From contig NC_009675.1 in the NCBI RefSeq assembly GCF_000017505.1, positions 2,914,001 through 2,978,000 on the forward strand: a stretch of 64,000 nucleotides of DNA. Reading direction: 5' to 3'. This DNA comes from Anaeromyxobacter sp. Fw109-5 (GTDB lineage Bacteria; Myxococcota; Myxococcia; Myxococcales; Anaeromyxobacteraceae). This document shows positions 9,655-19,229 of the stretch, piece after piece (positions within the stretch are counted from its first letter, which is position 1; each line of letters opens with the position of its first letter). The translations under genes and the position numbers were made by a program. Below the pieces are notes generated by a model. The model saw nothing but the letters and a program-made list of their open reading frames with translations, was not told the origin of the DNA and did no database searches.

Positions 9655-10992
9655 TTGCGCTACCACCCGCACACGCCCGAGGACGTCCGGGCGATGCTCG
9701 ACGTCATCGGGGCGGAGAGCCTCGACGACCTGTTCCGCTCGATCCCGGAGCGGCTCCGCCTGGCCCGCCCCCTCGACCTGCCTCCCGCGGCCGACGAGAT
9801 CACGCTGTTCGCCGAGCTCCGCGCCCTCGCGGCGCGCGACGACACCGCCCACCCGCCGTTCGTCGGCGCCGGCTGCTACCCGCACCACGTCCCGCCGGCG
9901 GTCGATCAGCTCCTGCTCCGCGGCGAGTTCTTCACGGCCTACACCCCGTACCAGCCGGAGGTGTCGCAGGGCACGCTGCAAGCGCTCTTCGAGTGGCAGA
10001 CGTTCGTGTGCCTCCTCACCGGCATGGACGTCTCGAACGCGTCCATGTACGACGGCGCGACCGCCATGGCCGAGGCGGCCCTCATGGCCACGCGGGTGAC
10101 GGGGCGCAGCAAGATCGTGGTCTCGGCCGCCGTTCACCCGGAGTACCGCAAGGTGCTCGCCACCTACCTGCGCTCGACCGGCGACGAGATCGTGACCGTC
10201 CCGTTCGGCGCCGACGGCCGGACCGACCTCCGCGCGCTGGAGGCGGCGGTGGACGGCGGGACGGCCGCGGTGATCGTCGGCTACCCGAGCTTCCTCGGCG
10301 TGGTCGACGCGCTGCCGCAGGCGGCCGCCATCGCCAAGAAGGCCGGCGCGCTCACCGTCGCGGTGACCGCCGAGGCGGTGGCGCTCGGGCTGCTCCAGGC
10401 GCCCGGGGCCCTCGGCGCGGACGTCGCGGTGGGCACCTTCCAGAGCTTCGGGAACCCGATGTCCTTCGGCGGTCCCGCGCCCGGCTTCTTCGCCATCCGC
10501 GAGCAGTTCGTGCGCCAGATGCCGGGCCGGGTCTGCGGGGCGACGGTGGACAAGCACGGGCGGCGAGGGTTCGTGCTCACCCTCTCCACCCGCGAGCAGC
10601 ACATCCGCCGGGAGAAGGCGACGTCCAACATCTGCACCAACTCCGGGCTCGCCGCCCTCGCGGCCACCATCCACCTCGCGCTGCTCGGCAAGCAGGGGCT
10701 CGCGGAGCTGGCGCGGCTGAACTTCGCCCGCGCCCGCATGCTGAAGGACGCGCTCGGGCGCGCCGGGATCGCCCCGCTGTTCTCCGCGCCCCCCTTCAAC
10801 GAGCTGGCCTTCGACGTCGGCGACGCGGAGGCGGTGGTGGCGCGGCTCGCCAAGCGCGGCATCGCCGCCGGCGCCCCGCTCGCGCGCTGGTACCCGGAGC
10901 TCCCGAGGGCCAAGGGCGCGCTCCTCAGCGTCGCGACCGAGCTGCACACCCCCGAGCTCATCGAGCTCTTCGCGCAGTCGGTGAAGGGATAG
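9655..10992 (+). CDS. gcvPA: Glycine dehydrogenase (decarboxylating) subunit 1
   Basis: 445 aa. N-terminal half of the PLP-dependent P protein, in the two-subunit form. Seen: [14 protein letters not shown] at the N-terminus, [24 protein letters not shown], and [14 protein letters not shown]. The start is a TTG at 9655 with AGGAG upstream; no ATG or GTG in frame fits the family N-terminus. It pairs with GcvPB, which carries the PLP lysine. The stop is separated from the gcvPB ATG by two nt. Confidence 0.95.
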   Translation: MRYHPHTPEDVRAMLDVIGAESLDDLFRSIPERLRLARPLDLPPAADEITLFAELRALAARDDTAHPPFVGAGCYPHHVPPAVDQLLLRGEFFTAYTPYQPEVSQGTLQALFEWQTFVCLLTGMDVSNASMYDGATAMAEAALMATRVTGRSKIVVSAAVHPEYRKVLATYLRSTGDEIVTVPFGADGRTDLRALEAAVDGGTAAVIVGYPSFLGVVDALPQAAAIAKKAGALTVAVTAEAVALGLLQAPGALGADVAVGTFQSFGNPMSFGGPAPGFFAIREQFVRQMPGRVCGATVDKHGRRGFVLTLSTREQHIRREKATSNICTNSGLAALAATIHLALLGKQGLAELARLNFARARMLKDALGRAGIAPLFSAPPFNELAFDVGDAEAVVARLAKRGIAAGAPLARWYPELPRAKGALLSVATELHTPELIELFAQSVKG

Positions 10993-10994
10993 CC

Positions 10995-12563
10995 ATGGGA
11001 AACCCCACCGGCTGGAGGCCCAGCATGGAGAAGGACGCGAGGACGACCGCGGGGGACGCGGGCGTCGGGTCCGGCGGCGCCACCCGCGGGCTCGTGCACG
11101 AGGAGCAGCTCCTCTTCGAGCGCGGCTCGACCGGGCGCAGCGGGGTGTCGCTCCCGGCGCCCGGCGGCGACTTCGATCCCGCGCGCGAGCTGCCGGCCGA
11201 GCTGCTCCGCGGCGGGGTCGACGGGATGCCGGAGGTCTCGGAGCTCGAGGTCGTGCGTCACTTCACGCGGATGTCCGTGTGGAACCACGGGATCGACACG
11301 GGCTTCTACCCGCTCGGCTCGTGCACCATGAAGTACAACCCGAAGTCGAGCGAGGCGCTCGCGCGCCTGCCCGGGTTCGCGAACGTCCACCCCCTCGCGC
11401 CCGCCGAGCTGGCGCAGGGCGCGCTCGAGCTCATGTACCGGCTGGAGCGGGCGCTCTCCGAGATCGCCGGCTTCGACCAGACGACGCTCGCGCCGGCGGC
11501 CGGCGCGCAGGGCGAGCTCTGCGGGCTCATGATCATCCGCGCCTGGCACGAGGCGCACGGCAACCCGCGCAAGAAGGTGCTCATCCCCGACACGGCGCAC
11601 GGGACGAACCCCGCGTCGTCCGCGCTGAACGGCTACGACGTCGTGCAGCTCGCGTCGGGCCCCGACGGGCGCCTCCACCCGGAGACCGTGAAGGCGGCGA
11701 TGGACGAGGACGTCGCCGCGATCATGATCACGAACCCCAACACGCTGGGCATCTTCGAGACCCACATCGCCGAGATCGCCGAGATCGTGCACGCGAAGGG
11801 CGGGCTCGTGTACGGCGACGGCGCGAACATGAACGCGCTGCTCGGCGTCGCGCGCCCCGGCGACATGGGCTTCGACGTCATGCAGTACAACCTGCACAAG
11901 ACGTTCGCCACGCCGCACGGCGGCGGCGGGCCGGGCTCCGGCCCGGTCGGCGTGAAGGCGCAGCTCGCGCCCTTCCTCCCGCTCCCGGCCGTGGTGAAGG
12001 AGGGCGAGCGCTACCGCCTCGTCGTGGACCCGGCGGAGCGGCCGCAGACCATCGGGAAGCTCCGCGAGTTCTGGGGCAACTTCGGGATGTTCGTCCGCGC
12101 CTGGGCGCTCATCCGCGAGTACGGGCCCGACGGCGTGGCGCAGACCGGCAAGCTCGCCGTGCTGAACGCGAACTACGTCCGCAAGCTCCTCGAGGGCACC
12201 TACGACCTGCCCTACGAGACCGACTCGTTGCACGAGGTGGTCTTCGACGACAAGCTGCAGAAGGCGAGCGGCGTCACCACGATGGACGTCGCGAAGCGGC
12301 TCATCGACCACGGCTTCCACCCGCCCACCGTGTACTTCCCGCTGGTGGTCTCGGGCGCGCTCATGATCGAGCCCACCGAGACGGAGTCGAAGGAGACGCT
12401 CGAGCGCTTCGTCGCGGCGATGAAGGACATCGCCGCGGAGGCGCAGGCCGCCCCCGACGCCGTGAAGGCCGCGCCGACGCGGCCGGTCCGCGCCCGCCTC
12501 GACGAGACACGCGCGGCGCGGAAGCCGGTGCTCCGCTGGCGCCCCGGGATGAAGGTCGAGTAG
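10995..12563 (+). CDS. gcvPB: Glycine dehydrogenase (decarboxylating) subunit 2
   Basis: 522 aa, catalytic half of the P protein. The PLP-binding lysine lies in NLHKTFATPHGGGGPGSGP. Also seen: FYPLGSCTMKYNPK, GANMNALLG and the C-terminal MIEPTETESKETL. The ATG at 10995 follows AAGGGA; an internal ATG at 11025 is an alternative that would drop the first ten residues. The first 30 residues are polar and not conserved. The C-terminus has an extra basic tail of about 35 residues (RPVRARLDETRAARKPVLRW). Last gene of the operon; a repeat with hairpin potential follows. Confidence 0.96.
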   Translation: MGNPTGWRPSMEKDARTTAGDAGVGSGGATRGLVHEEQLLFERGSTGRSGVSLPAPGGDFDPARELPAELLRGGVDGMPEVSELEVVRHFTRMSVWNHGIDTGFYPLGSCTMKYNPKSSEALARLPGFANVHPLAPAELAQGALELMYRLERALSEIAGFDQTTLAPAAGAQGELCGLMIIRAWHEAHGNPRKKVLIPDTAHGTNPASSALNGYDVVQLASGPDGRLHPETVKAAMDEDVAAIMITNPNTLGIFETHIAEIAEIVHAKGGLVYGDGANMNALLGVARPGDMGFDVMQYNLHKTFATPHGGGGPGSGPVGVKAQLAPFLPLPAVVKEGERYRLVVDPAERPQTIGKLREFWGNFGMFVRAWALIREYGPDGVAQTGKLAVLNANYVRKLLEGTYDLPYETDSLHEVVFDDKLQKASGVTTMDVAKRLIDHGFHPPTVYFPLVVSGALMIEPTETESKETLERFVAAMKDIAAEAQAAPDAVKAAPTRPVRARLDETRAARKPVLRWRPGMKVE

Positions 12564-12588
12564 CTCTCGGCGAACGATACCGGGTCTG

Positions 12589-12640
12589 CGCCCTTCGACT
12601 TCGGCGCTCCGCGCGCCCTTCGCTCAGGGTGAGCGGGCGG
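12589..12640 (-). repeat. Dispersed GCTCACCCTGAGCG-type repeat, copy 1
   Basis: Read on the minus strand it has the pattern CCGCTCACCCTGAGCG followed by a GC-rich middle and CGAAGTCGAAGGGC. A diverged copy in plus orientation is at 29076-29115. This sequence style is a widespread intergenic repeat in high-GC bacteria. Here it sits between two convergent genes (gcvPB and mgsA) and could serve as a bidirectional terminator hairpin; that role is inferred. Confidence 0.55.
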
Positions 12641-12665
12641 CGTCCTCGCTTCCTTCGCCCGCCGG

Positions 12666-13148
12666 CTAGTACCCGCGGGCGGCGCGCGCGCGCAGGAACG
12701 CCTCGCGCACCGCGGCGTGGTCCTCGACCAGGCGCTGGTACTCTCCGTGGAACAGGTCCGACGCGACGATGAAGTCGGCGGTCGCCCGGTTGCACGCGGT
12801 GGGGATGTTGTAGAGCACCGCGATGCGCAGCAGCGCCTTCACGTCGGGATCGTGCGGCTGCGGCTCGAGCGGATCCCAGAAGAAGATGAGCACGTCGAGC
12901 TCGCCGTCGGCGATCTTCGCGCCGACCTGCTGATCGCCGCCCAGCGGCCCGCTCTTGAAGCGGGTGACCGGCAGGTCCGCCTCGGCCTGCACGAGGCCGC
13001 CCGTGGTGCCGGTGGCGAACAGCCGGTGCTCCTTCAGCACCTGGCGGTTGTACTTCACCCACTCGAGCAGGTCGTCCTTCCGGCTGTCGTGCGCGATGAG
13101 CACGACGTTCTTCACGCCTTCCATCTTGACGCGCCGCGTCTTGTCCAT
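12666..13148 (-). CDS. mgsA: Methylglyoxal synthase
   Basis: 160 aa, cytoplasmic. Converts dihydroxyacetone phosphate to methylglyoxal and phosphate, a glycolytic bypass under phosphate limitation. Seen: [13 protein letters not shown] (substrate-binding His/Asp region), [25 protein letters not shown] with the phosphate-binding Ser/Gly loop and catalytic Asp, and [20 protein letters not shown]. It is flanked by convergent gcvPB and by the TonB-like genes on the same strand, with a 91-nt gap. The MDKTRR start fits the family length. Confidence 0.96.
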   Translation of the reverse strand: MDKTRRVKMEGVKNVVLIAHDSRKDDLLEWVKYNRQVLKEHRLFATGTTGGLVQAEADLPVTRFKSGPLGGDQQVGAKIADGELDVLIFFWDPLEPQPHDPDVKALLRIAVLYNIPTACNRATADFIVASDLFHGEYQRLVEDHAAVREAFLRARAARGY

Positions 13149-13239
13149 CGCAGCCGTATACCGCGTCCACGGGCCCGCGACATCGGCGTGATCGTGACGA
13201 TCGGGCGCCGGGCGCCCGGGCGGTGGTCCGCCGGGACGC

Positions 13240-14412
13240 CTAGCGGCCGGGCGCGGCGGGCAGCGCGAAGCGCGGGCGCGTGCCGTCCCAGGACAGCTCG
13301 AACCGCCACCGGGCGAGCAGGATCCGCCCGTCCTGCCCCACGAGCGCGCGGGGGGGGTTCGGGAAGGGCGCCGCGGCGCGGATGGCGCGCACCACCTCGC
13401 GGTCGTAGAAGTCGAGCCCCGAGCCGCGGACGACGCGGACGTCGCGGAGGCCGCCGCCGGGGTCGAGGACGATGTCGACGAGCGTGCCGCGCGTCCGGCG
13501 GCCGTAGCGCTGCGCCGCCGGATCCCGCGCGTCCATCGCGCGGTTGGGATCCCACTCCCGGGCGATGGCGCCCTTCACGCGGAGGAAGAACTCCGCGAAC
13601 CGGAACCGGCGGGTGCTGAGCGAGGTCGCGTCGCCCTCCTCGACGCCCACGAGCCGCTCGCCGGGGCCGCCGCCGAGCCGCTCGAACGTCGCGGCGGTGG
13701 GGAGGAGGCGCGGGTCGTAGCGTCCGGCGCTTCGGGCTCCCCCGTCCCCCGCGGAGAGCTCACCGCCGGGCCGGGCCGCGTGCCCGACGGGTCCGGCGGC
13801 CTCGTCGCCCGTCGCGAGGGGAGCCAGCGCCCGCCGCGCGCGCGCGACCGCGTCCTCGCGCGTCGCGGCCTCGCCCTCCCGCCCCGGCGCGGACGCGGCC
13901 GCGGTCCCCTCCTCGCCGCGCTCCGGCACGCCCTGCGCCCCGGCGGCGCCGGGGACGGCTCGCGCGAGCGGGTTGTCCCAGCGGCGCTCGCCCGCCTCGC
14001 GCGACTGCACGTCGCGGGGCGAGGTGCCGTCGTGGTCGGAGAGGAACCGCCAGCGCTCCGGCGCGCGTCGATCGGGCGACGGCGGCGCGGCCACGACCTC
14101 GCCGCGCGGGTCGGGCGATCGGCGAGGAGGGACCGGAGGCGGAGGCGCGACGGTGGGCGGAGTCGGCTCGGGCACGGGCGCGCGCTCCTCCCCGTCGATC
14201 GCGCGGTTCGCCTGCCAGCGCGCGCCGGACACCACGGCGAGGCCGACCCGCGCGGCGGAGGCCGCGCGGTGAGCGAGCGTGAACGCCCCAGCGGAGTGCA
14301 ACGCGGCGACGAGGGCGCCGTTGACCGCCGCGGACACGGCGAGGGCGACGATGGCGCGGACCGACGGCCGCTCGCGGCCCGTACGCGCTTCATTGCCGGA
14401 AGGGTTCGGCAC
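13240..14412 (-). CDS. TonB C-terminal domain protein, paralogue 2
   Basis: 390 aa. One N-terminal membrane helix (about residues 20-42), a long Pro/Arg/Glu-rich periplasmic linker, and a C-terminal TonB-like domain (about residues 285-375, with [20 protein letters not shown] and a final PFPNPP loop). It shares several blocks with the upstream gene: WxANRAID after the helix, a FLSD motif, [19 protein letters not shown], and a [11 protein letters not shown] segment. It is the second gene of a tandem pair separated by 111 nt. There is no exbB/exbD nearby, so energy transduction is uncertain; an envelope-spanning structural role is equally possible. Confidence 0.78.
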   Translation of the reverse strand: MPNPSGNEARTGRERPSVRAIVALAVSAAVNGALVAALHSAGAFTLAHRAASAARVGLAVVSGARWQANRAIDGEERAPVPEPTPPTVAPPPPVPPRRSPDPRGEVVAAPPSPDRRAPERWRFLSDHDGTSPRDVQSREAGERRWDNPLARAVPGAAGAQGVPERGEEGTAAASAPGREGEAATREDAVARARRALAPLATGDEAAGPVGHAARPGGELSAGDGGARSAGRYDPRLLPTAATFERLGGGPGERLVGVEEGDATSLSTRRFRFAEFFLRVKGAIAREWDPNRAMDARDPAAQRYGRRTRGTLVDIVLDPGGGLRDVRVVRGSGLDFYDREVVRAIRAAAPFPNPPRALVGQDGRILLARWRFELSWDGTRPRFALPAAPGR

Positions 14413-14523
14413 GCGGGAGGTGAACAGCGCGCGCGGTCCATTCCTGCCCGCAGGCTACCGCCCACGTGCGCCGAACGCCGCCCGGCGTGACGTGCTGCCC
14501 GCCCGCGGGCGGGCGGCGAGCGG

Positions 14524-15705
14524 TCAAGGCTGCGGCCGCTCCCACATCACGAACGGCCGGCGGTCGGCGGGATAGAGCGTGAAGACGAAGGGGACGCGCG
14601 TCGTCTGCTCGGAGCCGAACAGCCCGCCGGGCGGGTTGGGGAACGGCTGCGCCTGGCGCACCGACGTCATCGCCACGCGGTCGAAGAAGTCGACGTTGGA
14701 CGACTGGAGGACCGAGAGGCCCGTCACGTGGCCCGCGCGGTCGAGCGTGACCCCCACCACCACGGTGCGCTCCTTGTAGAAGAAGTGCTTGAACTCCGGG
14801 TCGCGCTCGCGAACGGCGGCGCGCACGCGTGGGTACCAGTCGGCGCCGATCTCCCGCCGGACCTGGTTGAAGAACGTGGCGTACTTGAACTCGCGGGTGT
14901 TGAGGGCCGTCACGTCGCCCTCCTCCGCCTCCCCGTAGCCGTCCATGTTCGGACCGCCCGCGAGCCGCGCGAGCGCCTCCCGGCCGACGGACAGGTCCGG
15001 CCGGGTCGGCCCCTGCAGTCGCTCGGCGCCGTCGCCCGGGGCGCCGGGGATCGCGGGCGCGACGCCGTCGACCCGCTCCCGGCCCTGCTGCGGCGGGATC
15101 TCGCCGCCTGGGCCCGGCGCGAGCGCCAGCTTCTCCTGCTGCTCCTGGCGAGCCGCCCGCGCGCGCTCCGCGCCGGTGCCGCGCTGACCCGAGGTCCCGT
15201 CCTTCGCCTCGGTCCGACGCTCCGCGCGCCCCCCCTCCCCCGCCGCCTCGCGGCCGGGAGAGCCCGGCGACGGTCGCGAGAGGAGGTTCGGCGAGTTCCC
15301 CGCGTAGCGCGAGACGGTCTCCTGCTCGACGCGCCGGTTCCGGTCGGAGAGGTAGCGGCTGTCCTTCGGCGGCGCGTCCTCGCCGGGCGCGTCGGGAGCG
15401 AGCTCCACCACCTTGCCCTTGGGCAGCTCTTCCTTCGGCGGCGCTGGCGGTGAGGCGCGCGGGGGCGTGGGCGGCGGTGGCTGGCGATCCACCGCGCGGT
15501 TCGCTTCCCAGTCCGAGCGCGACAGCTGCGCCAGCGAGACGGGCCGGACCGGAGCCGGCGCGCGGAAGGTGAAAGCGCCCGCCGAGAGCAGGCCCCACAG
15601 CAGGGCGGCGTTCGCCCCCAGCGACAGCGCGATCGCGAGGAGCGTGCGGACGCCGAGGCGATCACGGCGAACGCGGCGCCGGAGGCGGGGTCGAGTCGGC
15701 GTCAT
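14524..15705 (-). CDS. TonB C-terminal domain protein, paralogue 1
   Basis: 393 aa with the same plan as its downstream paralogue: N-terminal helix (about residues 20-42), Pro-rich linker containing KGKVVELAPDAPGE, and a C-terminal TonB-like domain (RTVVVGVTLDRAGHVTGLSV, then PFPNPPGGLF). Shared with paralogue 2: WEANRAVD, YLSDRNR, EEGDVTALNTREFKYATFF, and the NVDFFDRVAM segment. The start at 15705 has AGGGAG upstream and a TACATT -10-like box 12 nt before the ATG. It is divergent from the AsmA-GT51 gene, which suggests an envelope role for both. Confidence 0.78.
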   Translation of the reverse strand: MTPTRPRLRRRVRRDRLGVRTLLAIALSLGANAALLWGLLSAGAFTFRAPAPVRPVSLAQLSRSDWEANRAVDRQPPPPTPPRASPPAPPKEELPKGKVVELAPDAPGEDAPPKDSRYLSDRNRRVEQETVSRYAGNSPNLLSRPSPGSPGREAAGEGGRAERRTEAKDGTSGQRGTGAERARAARQEQQEKLALAPGPGGEIPPQQGRERVDGVAPAIPGAPGDGAERLQGPTRPDLSVGREALARLAGGPNMDGYGEAEEGDVTALNTREFKYATFFNQVRREIGADWYPRVRAAVRERDPEFKHFFYKERTVVVGVTLDRAGHVTGLSVLQSSNVDFFDRVAMTSVRQAQPFPNPPGGLFGSEQTTRVPFVFTLYPADRRPFVMWERPQP

Positions 15706-15777
15706 GGCTCCCTGGAGAATGTAACAGAGCGCCTCCCCGTTTCCTCCCGTAGCGCTGCTTGCCATGCACGGGCACGG

Positions 15778-15806
15778 TTGACCTCCCGGGCGCCGGCCGG
15801 TAAACA
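15778..15806 (+). promoter_or_regulatory. Sigma70-type promoter, near-leaderless
   Basis: TTGACC (15778-15783), 17-nt spacer, TAAACA (15801-15806), then ten nt to the ATG at 15817. There is no Shine-Dalgarno in between. The TTG inside the -35 box could be misread as an upstream start in the same frame. Confidence 0.55.
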
Positions 15807-15816
15807 GCGCGCGCGC

Positions 15817-17730
15817 ATGCGTGCCGAGCGAGACATCCGGCCGTCGCCGGCCCGCCCTCCCGTGAGGGTACGCCGCGCCGCCCTTGGGGCGCTCGCGCTG
15901 CTCGTGGGCGTCTATGCGTCGGCGCAGGGGCTCACCCACCTGCCCGCCTTCCAGCGGTGGGCCCGGGACCGGATCGCGGCCGAGCTGCGACTCCGGTTCG
16001 GCGACGTGACGGTCGCACCCGGCGTCGCGATCGATCCGCTCTTCCGGGCGCGCTTCGGCCCGGTCACCCTCCCGGGCGCGAGCCCGCGCGAGCCGCTGGT
16101 CCGGATCGAGCATGTCACCGTCCGCCCGCGCCTCCTGGAGCTCCTGCGCGGCCGCGTCGAGCCCGCCTCGGTTCGGCTGCGGGGGATCCGCATCGCGGCC
16201 GGTCCGCGCGGACGAGCGCTCCGCGCGCTCCTCGACCGCCGCACGCGCGCGGCGCCTCCCGTCGACGGACGGCCCGCGGAGTCGCCGCGCCCGCGCCCCG
16301 CGGCGCGCGCCCCCTTTCCGTCCATCCACCTCCGCGGCGTGATCGTGGTGCTGCCGCTCGGGCGGCGCTCCGCGGAGCTGGGCCCCTTCGACGCCGACCT
16401 CTCCGGCGAGCGCGACGCCGCGGCCACCGCCTTCGCGCTCGCCCTGCGGCTGCCCGGCGGCGGCCGGGGCGAGGTCACCGCGCGCAGCCAGGGCGACCGC
16501 TGGCACGCGCGCGTCCGGCTCGATCACCTCGGCCCGGCGCTCCTGTCGCCGGCGCTGCAGGACGCTCCCGCGACGCTCGCGGACGGCGTGCTCTCGGTCG
16601 AGCTCGAGGCGGAGGCCGACGACCGGCTCACGCGCGCGGAGGCTCGCCTGCGCGCGTCCGGGGAGCGGCTGTTCGTCTCGGGCGAGCGCGTCGCCGAGAC
16701 CCCGCTCGGCCCGTTCCGGGCGGGCGCCGAGGGCACGGTCACGTGGGATGCCACGGAGCGCCGCGTGGCCTTCCGGGAGGGTCTCCTCTCGCTGGGGAGC
16801 GCGCTCCGGGTCGCCGTCGCGGCGGAGGCCCGGCTCGGCTCGGGGCTGCCGTTCAGCGCCTCCTTCCGCGCCGACCGCGTCGACTGGCCCGCGCTCGTCG
16901 CGGCCGTCCCCCCGGCCCTCGCTCCACCGCCGGAGGCGCCGGTCCCCCGCGGCGATCTCGACGCCAGCCTCGACGTCGCCGGCCCGCTGCTCGCCCCCTC
17001 CGCCTGGACCCTCCGCGCCTCGCTCGAGCTCGCGCGCATGCGGGAGGCGTCGCGCAAGGGGACGCCGGCCGCGCTCCGCAGGCCCTTCCCGTACCACCCG
17101 GTGGACGGCGCGGGCGAGCGGGGCCGGGCGTTCGAGATCGGCCCCCGCACGGCGACCTTCGTCCCGGTCGCGGAGCTGCCGGAGCACGTCATCCGCGCCG
17201 TGACCACGAGCGAGGACGCCGGCTTCTTCGGCCACCCGGGCTTCGACTTCGCCGAGCTCCAGGATGCCTTCGTCCGCGGCGCCGAGGAGGGCCGCGTGGT
17301 GCGGGGCGGCTCGACCATCACCCAGCAGCTCGCGAAGAACCTCTACCTCTCGCGGGAGAAGACCGTCGCCCGCAAGCTGCGCGAGGCGGCGATCACGATC
17401 GCGCTGGAGGCGGCGGTCCCCAAGGCGCGCCTCCTCGAGATCTACCTCAACCTGGTGGAGTGGGGTCCGGGCGTGTTCGGGATCGGCGCGGCGGCCCAGC
17501 ACTGGTTCGGCAAGGACGCCCGCGAGCTCTCCGCGAAGGAGGCCGCGTTCCTGGCCTCGATCATCCCGAACCCGATCCGCTACCACGGCATGCGCGCCCG
17601 CGGCAGCCCGAGCGACGCCTGGGAGCAGCGGGTGGAGGACATCCTGCTGAAGATGACGGAGCAGGGGGCCCTCACCGACGAGGACCTGCTTCGCGCGCTG
17701 TCGGAGCCGATCGTCTTCCGCGAGGGCTGA
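15817..17730 (+). CDS. AsmA-like domain fused to GT51 peptidoglycan glycosyltransferase
   Basis: 637 aa in two parts. Residues about 20-40 form a membrane anchor. Residues about 45-420 look like an AsmA/DUF748-type lipid-groove domain, with repeated beta-strand patterns such as VRIEHVTVRPRLLELLRGRV. Residues about 430-630 are a complete monofunctional GT51 domain: EDAGFFGHPGFD (catalytic Glu466), GGSTITQQLAKNLYL, and IYLNLVEWGPGVFGIGAAA. GT51 polymerises lipid II into glycan strands outside the inner membrane. There is no transpeptidase domain. The length is well over twice that of MtgA, and the order AsmA then GT51 is unusual outside myxobacteria. The start at 15817 was chosen over an upstream TTG. 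Confidence 0.85.
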   Translation: MRAERDIRPSPARPPVRVRRAALGALALLVGVYASAQGLTHLPAFQRWARDRIAAELRLRFGDVTVAPGVAIDPLFRARFGPVTLPGASPREPLVRIEHVTVRPRLLELLRGRVEPASVRLRGIRIAAGPRGRALRALLDRRTRAAPPVDGRPAESPRPRPAARAPFPSIHLRGVIVVLPLGRRSAELGPFDADLSGERDAAATAFALALRLPGGGRGEVTARSQGDRWHARVRLDHLGPALLSPALQDAPATLADGVLSVELEAEADDRLTRAEARLRASGERLFVSGERVAETPLGPFRAGAEGTVTWDATERRVAFREGLLSLGSALRVAVAAEARLGSGLPFSASFRADRVDWPALVAAVPPALAPPPEAPVPRGDLDASLDVAGPLLAPSAWTLRASLELARMREASRKGTPAALRRPFPYHPVDGAGERGRAFEIGPRTATFVPVAELPEHVIRAVTTSEDAGFFGHPGFDFAELQDAFVRGAEEGRVVRGGSTITQQLAKNLYLSREKTVARKLREAAITIALEAAVPKARLLEIYLNLVEWGPGVFGIGAAAQHWFGKDARELSAKEAAFLASIIPNPIRYHGMRARGSPSDAWEQRVEDILLKMTEQGALTDEDLLRALSEPIVFREG

Positions 17731-17749
17731 CCGCGGCCCCTGGCCGGGA

Positions 17750-18883
17750 TTACGCGGCCGCGCCGCTCACCTTGCCGGCGCCGCCCTCGCCGCGCGGCCC
17801 TCCCGCGCGCCGGCGGCCGCGGTACTTCTCCCAGCCGAGCGAGATCGCCCACGTGAGGGCGACCATGGCGACGATCCCGAGGACCGTCGCTGGAAACGAG
17901 AGCACGCGCTTCACGGGCGAGGCCAGCGCACCGTAGGTGAGCTCGACCGACGCCACATATCCGACGAGCGACTGCCGCCCGAGCAGCGTGAGCCAGCCCA
18001 GGCCGCGCTCCGCCGCGTCGGGCACGAGCTGAAGCGCGCCGGTCATCGCGAGGCACACGGCGAGCCGCATCGCGAACCAGGAGGGCGACGTCCGCCAGAA
18101 CTGCTGGTACGCGTACACCGCCGGCCAGCGGTCCGCCCACCACCCGAGCGCGAACAGCGCGGCGGCGAGCCCGAGCCACAGGGCGGGCCGCCGCTCTCCT
18201 CGCGCGAGGGGCGCGACCGCGCTCCCGGCGAGGAGGAAGGCGGCCCAGTTGAAGAGGTGGAAGTTCGCGCGAGGCCAGCCCGCGTACAGGTATGCGAGGA
18301 GGACGTCCACCGCCCGGTTCGGCGCCTGCCGCGCGGCAGCGCCCGCCGCCGCGCCGGCGGCCGGCAGGTCGTAGTGGCGGAGCGCGTCGGCCACGAGCGG
18401 CGTGGTGAGGACGATGGCGAGCGCCGCCGCTCCGGCGAGCAGCGCGCCCAGTCGCGCGGAACGGCCGACAGAGAGCAGCGCAGAGAGCACGAGCCCCACG
18501 GCGATCACGTTCAGGATGTCCACGCGGAGGACGTCGCCGAGGCCGCCGGGGCGGCGCCAGGCCCCGCCGGCCAGGAACGCGACCGCCCGGAAGGCGTACG
18601 CGACTCCGAGGAGCCACAGCGCTCGCCGCAGGGCCGCCGCGCGCCGCGCGCCGGGCGGGAGGCCCTTCCGCTCCGCCGCGGCGTCGGCGAGCGCCTGGGA
18701 GAGGCCGGCCATGAACAGGAAGCCGGGCGCGGCGAACCCGCCCAGCATGCGGAGCGCGTGGTACACGGCGCCCGTCCGCGCGTCGGGCGCGAGCCACGCG
18801 TCGAGGACGTGCACCTCGATCATGAACAGCACGGCGAGACCGCGCTGCCAGTCGAGCCAGAGCTTGCGGCGGGGGGGCGTCAT
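17750..18883 (-). CDS. DUF1624/heparan-alpha-glucosaminide N-acetyltransferase-like membrane protein
   Basis: 377 aa, about ten predicted membrane helices. The N-terminal WLDWQRGLAVLFMIEVHVLDAWL, with Asp/Arg followed by a conserved His in helix 1, is the pattern of the HGSNAT/DUF1624 acyltransferase family, where the His is implicated in acyl transfer. Downstream helices include GFAAPGFLFMAGLS, also a family hallmark. It is convergent with the AsmA-GT51 gene. A role in acetylating a cell-envelope sugar is plausible, but no partner is present. Confidence 0.7.
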   Translation of the reverse strand: MTPPRRKLWLDWQRGLAVLFMIEVHVLDAWLAPDARTGAVYHALRMLGGFAAPGFLFMAGLSQALADAAAERKGLPPGARRAAALRRALWLLGVAYAFRAVAFLAGGAWRRPGGLGDVLRVDILNVIAVGLVLSALLSVGRSARLGALLAGAAALAIVLTTPLVADALRHYDLPAAGAAAGAAARQAPNRAVDVLLAYLYAGWPRANFHLFNWAAFLLAGSAVAPLARGERRPALWLGLAAALFALGWWADRWPAVYAYQQFWRTSPSWFAMRLAVCLAMTGALQLVPDAAERGLGWLTLLGRQSLVGYVASVELTYGALASPVKRVLSFPATVLGIVAMVALTWAISLGWEKYRGRRRAGGPRGEGGAGKVSGAAA

Positions 18884-18911
18884 CGGGCGCCGACGGGCGG
18901 CGCGGACGACC

Positions 18912-19133
18912 TCACTTGTCGCGGTAGGTGATGCGACCGCGGGTCAGGTCGTACGGAGAGAGCTCGAGCTTCACCCGGTCGCCCGGGATGATGCGGATGT
19001 GGAACTTCTTCATCTTCCCGGAGGCGTAGGCGAGGACCGTCGGGCCCTGGTCGACCTTGACGCGGTACATGCCGCCGGCGAGGGCCTCCTCGACCGTACC
19101 CTGTACCTCGATGCCGGCTTCCTTCTCGCTCAT
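18912..19133 (-). CDS. infA: Translation initiation factor IF-1
   Basis: 73 aa OB-fold protein that binds the ribosomal A site during initiation. Seen: [36 protein letters not shown] and the C-terminal [23 protein letters not shown], all standard. AAGGAA before the ATG is the RBS. It follows the cold-shock gene on the same strand with a 96-nt gap, so the two may share the upstream promoter. Confidence 0.97.
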   Translation of the reverse strand: MSEKEAGIEVQGTVEEALAGGMYRVKVDQGPTVLAYASGKMKKFHIRIIPGDRVKLELSPYDLTRGRITYRDK

Positions 19134-19229
19134 TCAGTTCCTTCTCGGTGTGGGCGCGTCCGTGCCCGGAAGCGCGAGCGGCCCCGGTGACCCGAGGCCG
19201 CTCGATCGTCGCCGAAAGCCCCGCTCTTA

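Noticed and set aside
9592-10947. Long minus-strand open frame opposite gcvPA
   Set aside because: Antisense shadow of a well-conserved gene, no domain features.
15778-15816. TTG at 15778 as the start of the AsmA-GT51 gene
   Set aside because: This TTG is part of a -35 box, and the ATG at 15817 follows the -10 box directly.
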